NCBI RefSeq assembly: GCF_014201735.1
Contig: NZ_JACHFE010000005.1
Location: forward strand, 62,001-126,000
Direction: 5' to 3'
DNA from: Marinobacter oulmenensis
GTDB taxonomy: Bacteria; Pseudomonadota; Gammaproteobacteria; Pseudomonadales; Oleiphilaceae
Length of the DNA stretch: 64,000 nucleotides
The notes under the pieces are model-generated. The model was given only the letters and a program-made list of their open reading frames with translations. It was not told the DNA's origin and ran no database searches. Positions 27,066 to 33,292 of this stretch are shown here, in pieces; position 1 is the stretch's first letter, and each line of letters opens with the position of its first letter. Position numbers and translations under genes: made by a program.

Positions 27066-27245
27066 ATGTTCATGGCCATGCTCTCATCGATCCAGTGCAA
27101 CCCGGTGTTAAAGCGCTTTTTCGAATGCCTGAAGGCTCAGGGAAAGATCCCGAAAGTCGCGCTCATTGCCTGCATGTGAAAGATGATTTTGGTGCTCAAT
27201 ACCATGATCAAAAACCAGGAACCATGGCGGGCTGAAATGGCTTAA
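27066..27245 (+). pseudogene. IS110/IS1111-family transposase remnant (C-terminus)
   Basis: The frame from 27066 reads MFMAMLSSIQCNPVLKRFF, then ECLKAQGKIPKVALIACM, a TGA stop at 27177, and KMILVLNTMIKNQEPWRAE, ending in TAA at 27243. This is the conserved C-terminus of IS110-family (DEDD) transposases, where a K-x-A-L-(V/I)-A-x-M-R-K segment precedes the final helix; the TGA stands exactly where Arg (CGA) is expected. The rest of the element is missing. The right border is close to an attC-type box (GTTAGGT at 27273). The remainder of the gap, 26942-27065, is AT-rich with nothing recognised. Confidence 0.75.
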
Positions 27246-27272
27246 TTTATGGAATTGACACCACAGTCACTT

Positions 27273-27279
27273 GTTAGGT
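27273..27279 (-). repeat. attC R-box (GTTAGGT), possibly from an interrupted attC
   Basis: On the minus strand ACCTAAC AAGTGACTG starts 7 bases past the stop of the 7-TM gene and matches the RYYYAAC box that opens integron attC sites. The partner box is not found nearby; the sequence that follows on that strand is the IS110-family remnant. IS1111-type IS110 elements of one subgroup are known to insert into attC sites. Confidence 0.4.
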
Positions 27280-27286
27280 CTCAAAA

Positions 27287-28213
27287 TCACTTGGTCACCT
27301 CAATTTTCTCCACGATGTCAGCCTTTATTTTGACAATTTTTATATTATCTCCACCTGCCCGAAAAACAAGCCAGCTATCCGTCTCGTAGAGAACAATTCC
27401 CTCATAAGACCCTTCTTCAGTATAGATTTTCGCTTCGAAAGTCTTTGCTCCGCCTAAACTAGCGGGCATTCTCTGATAGATGTTTTCGGTGTAGTTTGTG
27501 ACGACTAGCCAAAATATATAAAAGCAGGCAAGCAATCCGAAAATTATCTGAAATCGATCTTCATGCTCTTTAGATGTGTTAGGATCCAAGTATTTTGGAT
27601 CGACCCCATGGCGCGAGTCAGATTGCACTAGGGCCAGTCCCAAAAACAAGAAGAAGAAATAAGTAGTCGCCCATACAGTACCTCTGAATTCTGCGTTACT
27701 ATAAGCTAAAAACGCAGTGAAAAGCAAAAACGGCACGGACCAAACCCTTATCAATGATCGGACGACCCGAGCAGGCTTTTTATCGCCATCCGAAGTCATG
27801 AAAACCAGATCGGAGACAGAGAAAAGAACCATAAATTGGGCTAATGCGGTAAAACCATTTACAAAGTTCGTCAGCAATAAATCGGAACCGAAAGTATCCT
27901 TCAATGTGTTCCCGAACAAAGCCAGATGAACGACGTATGGCAATGAAAATATGCGAAATAGCCAAGGCAAGAGTTGTTTTGGTTTGAGAGAGTCTCCGAT
28001 GTACGAAAGATTTACTTTGATAGCCATGTAGGTACAACAAACAACTACGAAGCCAATAAACCCGACACCAGAGACGATATAGCGAGCTTCAACAAGCTCG
28101 TACTCCTGGATCCCAAACTGCGCTAAGTAAGAGTTATGAACTACCAGCCCGACCCCGTAAAGGAGGAAAGAAGCTTTCAACCAATTAGATTCCATAAATT
28201 TCGGAAGGTTCAT
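27287..28213 (-). CDS. Orphan 7-TM membrane protein (putative integron cassette gene)
   Basis: A 308-residue protein with about seven hydrophobic helices (for example FLLYGVGLVVHNSYLAQFG, YIVSGVGFIGFVVVCC, TTYFFFLFLGLALV). A C-terminal soluble part of about 55 residues is rich in beta strands (YEGIVLYETDSWLVFRAGGD). No family recognised. The gene is AT-rich compared with the window. On its strand the stop is followed within 20 bases by ACCTAACAAG, an attC R-box, and its start lies 7 bases after an attC-like site. That is the layout of a gene cassette. Start at 28213; SD weak. Confidence 0.65.
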   Translation of the reverse strand: MNLPKFMESNWLKASFLLYGVGLVVHNSYLAQFGIQEYELVEARYIVSGVGFIGFVVVCCTYMAIKVNLSYIGDSLKPKQLLPWLFRIFSLPYVVHLALFGNTLKDTFGSDLLLTNFVNGFTALAQFMVLFSVSDLVFMTSDGDKKPARVVRSLIRVWSVPFLLFTAFLAYSNAEFRGTVWATTYFFFLFLGLALVQSDSRHGVDPKYLDPNTSKEHEDRFQIIFGLLACFYIFWLVVTNYTENIYQRMPASLGGAKTFEAKIYTEEGSYEGIVLYETDSWLVFRAGGDNIKIVKIKADIVEKIEVTK

Positions 28214-28219
28214 TTGTAT

Positions 28220-28303
28220 ACCTGACGCCCGCAGCAACCGCTGCTTGGTAGTAGATCCGAAGGCGTAACGAAAAAGCTGTCGGATTGCCTGCGATTGTTA
28301 TGA
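28220..28303 (-). repeat. Integron attC-like site
   Basis: This 84-bp site is bounded by ACCTGAC (28220-28226) and GTTATGA (28297-28303), near matches to the RYYYAAC and GTTRRRY boxes. Inside, CGCAGCAACCG (from 28230) pairs with CGGATTGCCTGCG (28281-28293), leaving two single unpaired bases. After a short mismatched spacer, GCTT pairs with AAGC. An imperfect hairpin with extrahelical bases and an unpaired spacer is the structural signature of attC. It sits exactly between the DUF3644 stop and the next gene's start. No integrase gene is in the window. Confidence 0.6.
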
Positions 28304-28313
28304 GTCATGGACA

Positions 28314-29330
28314 TCAGCTCTGATAAGGGTTGAACGCTTGATCTTCTGCTAATTTTTGCTGCAGTCTGGATTTTGCAGCCTCACTGTAACGCTGAATTTC
28401 GCCTGACTTGGAAGTTCTAATAGTTTGGTGAAACTTATCGTTTCCCTTCAGCCCCAAAACAGCAGCCGCTTTTGCCACAAATTGAGTACTTTTGCCAATA
28501 ATCTTTGCCAGCTCGCTGGTAAGGTATGGGTAGTCCTTTTCAAGATCTGTACGCTTTACTACGACCGGCAGCGATGAATCATTAGGACTACCCTTTCTTA
28601 AAGTCAAATCAGCTGTGTAATTTTTGGGGGCTTCAACCGGTATTATTCGAACCATATCTGATTCTTTCATGTGCTTGCCAAGTTCAAGGTACGGTAATGT
28701 TCTACTTTTTCCTTTAATCTTTGCATCAAATTGCTTTTGGGTTAAATACTTTCCTCCATCGAAAGTAATACCACGCTCCAATAGCCAGACCAATTTTTTG
28801 GCAGCGTCACTTTTTCTTACTTTTGACACTGTTTTATGGACTTTATCTGCATAAGTTGTCATCTCATCAAATGATAGACTTAAATAGTGCTGACTGAGAT
28901 CGGATGCGTGTCCTTTGAAATGCTTTGTTACCACCTCCCGATAGAATTTACATGCGTAGTACATAAGATGATGCTGTACTTCAATTGGAATTTCAGGCAG
29001 CACATCATGAACTGACGCATTTCGCAGAGAAATGATCTGCTGAACAATATCGGAATGATGCTTTTCAATCTTCTTTTCGGAAAGAAGCCTTGAAACAGCC
29101 ACCTCTGCTGAAATGGTATCCTCCGAGTTAGCCTTTTTTATCGGCTTCTTCATCTGTATCAAAATAGCTTTGGCAAGCAGCTCCCATGCAACACCGAGCA
29201 GCATAAGGGTCGCTTCTGTACGAAAGGGCCCCTTTGCGCGATTGAAATTATCAATTGCACACTCAGCCGATTCCTTCGATTTATCTAGAAATCGCAAGTA
29301 TTCTCGGCGCTGCCTCTTCTTTTTAGCCAT
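28314..29330 (-). CDS. DUF3644 / HEPN-like protein (putative integron cassette gene)
   Basis: A 338-residue soluble protein. The N-terminal domain (about 1-145) has the DUF3644 pattern: KSKESAECAIDNFNRAKGPF, TEATLMLLGVAWELLAKAIL and then SLRNASVHDVLPEIP. RNASVH matches the R-(N/polar)-x-x-x-H motif of HEPN ribonuclease domains common in toxin and anti-phage systems. The C-terminal part is basic with a helical segment (LAKIIGKSTQFVAKAAAVLG) that could be a helix-turn-helix. The gene is AT-rich and followed by an attC-like site. Ribonuclease activity is inference. Confidence 0.65.
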   Translation of the reverse strand: MAKKKRQRREYLRFLDKSKESAECAIDNFNRAKGPFRTEATLMLLGVAWELLAKAILIQMKKPIKKANSEDTISAEVAVSRLLSEKKIEKHHSDIVQQIISLRNASVHDVLPEIPIEVQHHLMYYACKFYREVVTKHFKGHASDLSQHYLSLSFDEMTTYADKVHKTVSKVRKSDAAKKLVWLLERGITFDGGKYLTQKQFDAKIKGKSRTLPYLELGKHMKESDMVRIIPVEAPKNYTADLTLRKGSPNDSSLPVVVKRTDLEKDYPYLTSELAKIIGKSTQFVAKAAAVLGLKGNDKFHQTIRTSKSGEIQRYSEAAKSRLQQKLAEDQAFNPYQS

Positions 29331-29730
29331 CTTTTCTACTTAGATTCTCAATTCTCGGAAAACTCATAGCAGCTAGCTATAGAAACACGTTCATATATCC
29401 CACGTTCGCATAATTCCTCCCCTTCCGCATGCGCTCCGTCAATTTCCACTCTGAAAACCATAGCTTAGCCACACGCCCGAAATTTCGGCTCCGCTGTTAT
29501 ACGCCCCTGGTCTTCACCCGCAGGGGCATATAACTCCAAAGGCAGTATTTTTCACCACTTTGTTTTCATAAGGTTAGCAGGCTTTCTATGGTTTGCAGCG
29601 GGGTTTTACGAACGCGTTCGTATAACTCCGGCCAACGGCTTAACGAAAGGGTAATTGGTGGGTAATTGTGTCTGAGGGGCGAGCGCTTTACCTTTGCATG
29701 GACTTATCGTTTACAGCAAGGAGACACGTT
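29331..29730. other. Gene-free 400 bp with two strong palindromes
   Basis: No convincing gene. A 14-bp inverted repeat with one mismatch and an 11-base loop lies at 29496-29534; its outer ends are GTTATAC and ATATAAC, like attC core boxes. TACGAACGCGTTCGTA at 29607-29622 is a perfect 16-bp palindrome. TATAACTCC occurs twice (29529 and 29621). On the minus strand, ahead of DUF3644, an ATG at 29411 with a very good SD opens a six-codon frame. The right end (about 29640-29730) should hold the promoter of the small lipoprotein gene. Confidence 0.4.
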
Positions 29731-30021
29731 ATGAACAAGCTTACCCTCAGTGCACTGATTATGGTTCTGACTCTGGGCCTGGCAGCTTGCAGCTCCGAAG
29801 ACGAAAGCACGGATTTTGAAGATGCCGCCGAAAACACCGAAGACATGGTGGATGATGCCGGCAATGCTGTAGAAGAGAGCTATGAAGAAGCCACCGGCCA
29901 GGACGAAGGCGTCATGGGCGAGATGGAAGAAGGCGTTGAGAACGCCGGCGAAGAAATGGGTGAAGCCGCCGATGAGGCCGGCGACGCCATGGAAGAAAGC
30001 TACGATGAAGCCACCAACTAA
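29731..30021 (+). CDS. Small acidic lipoprotein with internal duplication
   Basis: A 96-residue lipoprotein: MNKLTLSALIMVLTLGLAAC is the signal with lipobox LAAC. The mature part is strongly acidic and carries two similar units, one ending VEESYEEATGQ and the other MEESYDEATN, each preceded by DDAGNA/DEAGDA. This resembles small entericidin-like or YtxH-like helical lipoproteins, but no firm family can be named. The ATG at 29731 follows AAGGAGA at good distance; the upstream frame is non-coding. Confidence 0.7.
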   Translation: MNKLTLSALIMVLTLGLAACSSEDESTDFEDAAENTEDMVDDAGNAVEESYEEATGQDEGVMGEMEEGVENAGEEMGEAADEAGDAMEESYDEATN

Positions 30022-30083
30022 GGTTCGCTGAGCTTCTCGTCAGGTGTGCCCGGGGCCGTTCTGGTCTGCCGGGCACACTGGCT

Positions 30084-30857
30084 TTACCCCTCACTGCGCC
30101 GCAGGGCTGCCCCCAATGCCTGAAAGTAGCGGCCAAATGCCTGATTGATTCTCTCCCTGTCGTCCCCCTGCGGATACAGCCCCAATTTTGCTTCTTCAGT
30201 TTCTTTGGTGCCGCGCACCAGAAAGGCGTTTTTCAGGCCTGCGTCCTGTATGAAGGCTTCGAACGCGCGGGCGCATAGTTCTTCCGGCTGACTGTAGTAA
30301 TGCACGCCGGCGGCTTTATCGGCCCGGGCGGAATGGCGGAATAGTTGGCTGGGCTGGTTGCCAGTCGGGTCCAGAAGAACCGCCCGGTAGCAGGCCTGCA
30401 GGTAATCGTTCAGCGGGTGCTCTATGGCATCTTCCCGGGTGAGCCAGAGCTTGGAGCCAAAATCGCCCTTGCCCACGGTTGGGTAGAGTTTATCGGCGAT
30501 GTAGTGATCAAAGGCGTGGAACCATTCGTGGGCAATGCTGCCGGGGCCGGCGTTTTTGGCCAGGGCGAAGCTGCGGGTAGCCGGGGTGTAATGGGCAGAC
30601 ACGCCGCGCCTGCCGCCAATACCGTATTGCAAAGCCAGGGTACCGCGCAGGGAGATCAGGCTTTCAGTGCCGCCGAGGATAGTCATCAGATCGCACAGGG
30701 CGTCGTAAAACAGACCGGCGCTGGCCTGTTTTTCCGGCTCGGTCACCCAGCGGCCGATTTCCACCGAGCGGAACTGGAAGCGGCGGCGAACGTCCAGAAA
30801 GGTAACAGGCTGGCCGCCCCGGTGGTCCGGGCCCCGGCGGTAGAAGGTTCTTGGCAT
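30084..30857 (-). CDS. CLCA_X-type protein with HExxH zinc-peptidase motif
   Basis: A 257-residue protein. The central SIAHEWFHAFDHYIADKLYP contains HEWFH, the HExxH zinc motif of gluzincin/metzincin-like peptidases. SARADKAAGVHYYSQPEELCARAFEAFIQD gives downstream acidic residues (E in EELCARAFE) that could serve as the third ligand. No signal peptide. The family is seen as 'CLCA_X' in gamma-proteobacteria; its target is unknown. The start at 30857 (MPRTFYRRG) is chosen over an ATG 7 codons upstream. Confidence 0.65.
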   Translation of the reverse strand: MPRTFYRRGPDHRGGQPVTFLDVRRRFQFRSVEIGRWVTEPEKQASAGLFYDALCDLMTILGGTESLISLRGTLALQYGIGGRRGVSAHYTPATRSFALAKNAGPGSIAHEWFHAFDHYIADKLYPTVGKGDFGSKLWLTREDAIEHPLNDYLQACYRAVLLDPTGNQPSQLFRHSARADKAAGVHYYSQPEELCARAFEAFIQDAGLKNAFLVRGTKETEEAKLGLYPQGDDRERINQAFGRYFQALGAALRRSEG

Positions 30858-30920
30858 GGGCCAATCATAAGGACACACACCGGCGGAATCTACACATCCG
30901 GGAACAACCGATGGCCCGGC

Positions 30921-31916
30921 TCAGCCGGCCACCCGGTTTTCACACTCGCCGCTCTCTTCCAGCTCAGTCAGGTTGCCCAGGGTGGTGTGGGCGATGCTTT
31001 CCAGGGCGTTGCGGGTGAAGAACGCCTGGTGGCCGGTAATCACCACGTTCGGGAAGGTCAGCAAACGGGCGAAGACGTCGTCCTGCAGCACCAGGTTGGA
31101 CTGGTCCTCGAAAAACAGGTCGCCTTCCTCTTCGTACACGTCCAGCCCCAGGTAGCCGATGTGGCCGGATTTCAGGCCTTCAATCACCGCGCTGGTGTCG
31201 ACAATGGCGCCCCGGCTGGTGTTGATCAGCATCACGCCGTCTTTCATCTTTGCCATCGCGTTGGCATCAATCAGATGGTGGGTTTCCGGGGTGAGCGGGC
31301 AATGCAGGGTGATGATGTCTGACAGGCTAAACAGCTCATCCAGCGATACATACTCCACGCCCAGAGCTTCCGCCTCCGGGTTGGGTGCCGGGGCATGACC
31401 CAGCACGCGGCAGCCAAACCCGCGCATGATGCGGGCCACTTCCACGCCAATCTGGCCGGTACCGATGACGCCCACGGTGCGGCCACGCAGATCAAACCCC
31501 AGCAGGCCGTCCAGGGCAAAATTGCCATCGCGGATACGGTGGTAGGCCCGGTGGATCTGCCGGTTCAGTGTCAGCATCAGCGCCACGGTGTGTTCCGCCA
31601 CGGCGTAGGGGGAATAGGCCGGCACCCGAACCACCTTCATACCCAGGCGTTGCGCGGCTTTCAGGTCCACGTTGTTGAACCCGGCACAGCGCAGGGCCAC
31701 CACGCGGGTGCCGCCCGCCGCCAGTTGTTCCAGCACCAGCGCGTCCACCTGGTCGTTCACGAACACGCAGACGGCCTCAAAGCCTTTGGCCAGAGCCGCC
31801 GTGGCCTCATTCAGGCGGGTTTCCAGGAAGGTCAGCTCGTGCGCGTGGGCTTCGTCGTTAGCCTGGGTGAGGAAGGTCTGGTCGTAGGGTTTGGTGCTGA
31901 AAACAGCCACTTTCAT
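30921..31916 (-). CDS. ldhA: D-lactate dehydrogenase (2-hydroxyacid dehydrogenase)
   Basis: A 331-residue NAD-dependent D-2-hydroxyacid dehydrogenase. The nucleotide site is [17 protein letters not shown]. The catalytic Arg is in [10 protein letters not shown], the Glu in [11 protein letters not shown] and the His in [19 protein letters not shown] and the GHQAF context are typical of fermentative LdhA. It reduces pyruvate to D-lactate under low oxygen. The ATG at 31916 ([12 protein letters not shown]) is the family start. It does not overlap its neighbours. Confidence 0.9.
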   Translation of the reverse strand: MKVAVFSTKPYDQTFLTQANDEAHAHELTFLETRLNEATAALAKGFEAVCVFVNDQVDALVLEQLAAGGTRVVALRCAGFNNVDLKAAQRLGMKVVRVPAYSPYAVAEHTVALMLTLNRQIHRAYHRIRDGNFALDGLLGFDLRGRTVGVIGTGQIGVEVARIMRGFGCRVLGHAPAPNPEAEALGVEYVSLDELFSLSDIITLHCPLTPETHHLIDANAMAKMKDGVMLINTSRGAIVDTSAVIEGLKSGHIGYLGLDVYEEEGDLFFEDQSNLVLQDDVFARLLTFPNVVITGHQAFFTRNALESIAHTTLGNLTELEESGECENRVAG

Positions 31917-32020
31917 GGGAATCGGCCTCGGGCTTGGTCGGGTGTCAATGATCAACAATTTCACCCGTTAGCATAGACCAGATCCTGTCCGGGCCGGTGC
32001 CCCACAAAAGTGGCAGTCGC

Positions 32021-33079
32021 TCACCACTCCAGCTGTGTGCCGGTCTGGTATTCAATCACGCGGGTTTCGAAAAAGTTCTTTTCCTTGCGCAGGTTAGCCT
32101 GCTCGTCCAGCCAGGGCGAGACGTTGCGTGCGCCCGGGAACGGCTCTTCCAGGCCGACGGTGCGGGCCCGGCGGTTGGCCACGAAGCGGAACTGTTCGAT
32201 GTGGTATTCCGCCGAGTAGCCCAGGATCGGGTCCCGCAGGATGTAGTTGGCGTAGGCCGTCTCTTTGGCTTCGGATTCTTCCCACATGTCGCGCACGGCT
32301 TTGGGGTCGAGGGTGATGTTTTCCTCTTCGAGGATCTGGTTCACCACTTTCAGGCCGAAGGAGAAGTGCATGGCTTCGTCGCGCAGGATGTACTGGAACT
32401 GTTCACCGGTGCCGCGCATCAGGCCCCGGCGCTGCAGGGCGAAGATGGGGCTGAAGCCGTTGTAGAACCAGCAGCCCTCGAACACGGCAGCAAAGAACAG
32501 GTAGGACATGACGAATTCGTGCAGGTCATCCGGCTTGTGCAGATCCAGGTCCGACCTCAGGGCGGCGTCCAGGCGGCGGTTGGCCATCTGGATCTTGCCG
32601 TTGATTTCGGGCACCACGCGGTAGCGGTTGTAGATTTCGCTCTGATCCAGGTTGAGGGTTTCGATGCAGTGCTGGTAGGCCCAGGTGTGCATGGATTCTT
32701 CATACACCTGGCGGGCCTGGTAGATCTGCAGTTCCGGCGCGCTCATTTTTTCCATCACGGCCAGGCCTATGTTGCGCATGGCCAGGATGTCGGAGGTGGT
32801 GAGGTAGGCCACCACGTTTTCGTACACGTGTTTTTCCGCCGGACTTAAACGGTGATGGTAGTCGTGGACGTCCTGAGCCATGTTCACGTCCAGGGGCGTC
32901 CAGTGGTTTTTGTTGGCGTTCATGAAGTACTCCCAGGCCCAGGGGTACTTGAACGGCGCCAGCTGGTTGATGTCGGTTTCGCCGTTGATGACGCGTTTGT
33001 CGTCCACATTGACCGGAGCGGGGGCATCCGGGTTGGTGGCTTTGGGTTGCGCTTTTGGTTCGTCGTCCCATTCGAGCAT
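32021..33079 (-). CDS. nrdB: Class I ribonucleotide reductase, beta subunit
   Basis: A 352-residue R2 protein that generates the radical used by NrdA. EESMHTWAYQHCIETL contains the iron ligands Glu and His and the radical Tyr at the Y122-equivalent position. FFAAVFEGCWFYNGF and RDEAMHFSFGLKVVNQ give the second-site Glu and His ligands. I start at the ATG at 33079 (MLEWDDEP); the longer frame runs into a palindromic element. nrdA ends about 210 bp upstream on the same strand, so nrdA-nrdB are likely one transcript interrupted by that element. Confidence 0.92.
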   Translation of the reverse strand: MLEWDDEPKAQPKATNPDAPAPVNVDDKRVINGETDINQLAPFKYPWAWEYFMNANKNHWTPLDVNMAQDVHDYHHRLSPAEKHVYENVVAYLTTSDILAMRNIGLAVMEKMSAPELQIYQARQVYEESMHTWAYQHCIETLNLDQSEIYNRYRVVPEINGKIQMANRRLDAALRSDLDLHKPDDLHEFVMSYLFFAAVFEGCWFYNGFSPIFALQRRGLMRGTGEQFQYILRDEAMHFSFGLKVVNQILEEENITLDPKAVRDMWEESEAKETAYANYILRDPILGYSAEYHIEQFRFVANRRARTVGLEEPFPGARNVSPWLDEQANLRKEKNFFETRVIEYQTGTQLEW

Positions 33080-33146
33080 TGTGGATGTCCTTTGGTTCTG
33101 TCGCCTGCTGGATTTGGAGTTTGCCGGACTTGGAGCCTGAACCGCT

Positions 33147-33244
33147 CTGGTATCCCCCTCCCGAAAACCGCTCGTGAACCCGTCCATGGGGAGCTTGGCT
33201 GTAGCCATCCTTGGCTACAGACATTTTCGGGAGGGGGATACCAG
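33147..33244. repeat. Nested palindromic element between nrdA and nrdB
   Basis: Perfect 21-base arms (33147-33167 and 33224-33244, sharing the core CCCCCTCCCGAAAA) enclose a second perfect stem, CTGTAGCCA (33199-33207) with TGGCTACAG (33212-33220). The whole 98-bp unit can fold into a long hairpin. It lies in the untranslated gap of the nrdAB operon. Its form suggests a REP/MITE-like mobile palindrome; I recall similar CCCTCCCGAAA-type repeats between genes of marine gammaproteobacteria but cannot confirm copies. No second copy is seen in this window. Confidence 0.7.
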
Positions 33245-33292
33245 CCCGGTTCCTCAGGCTTGGCAGTTACCGCCCTTAACGTTTGTCAGTGG

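Noticed and set aside
26966..27235. 89-residue plus-strand frame in the AT-rich gap
   Set aside because: It is out of frame with the IS110-family similarity and has no SD.
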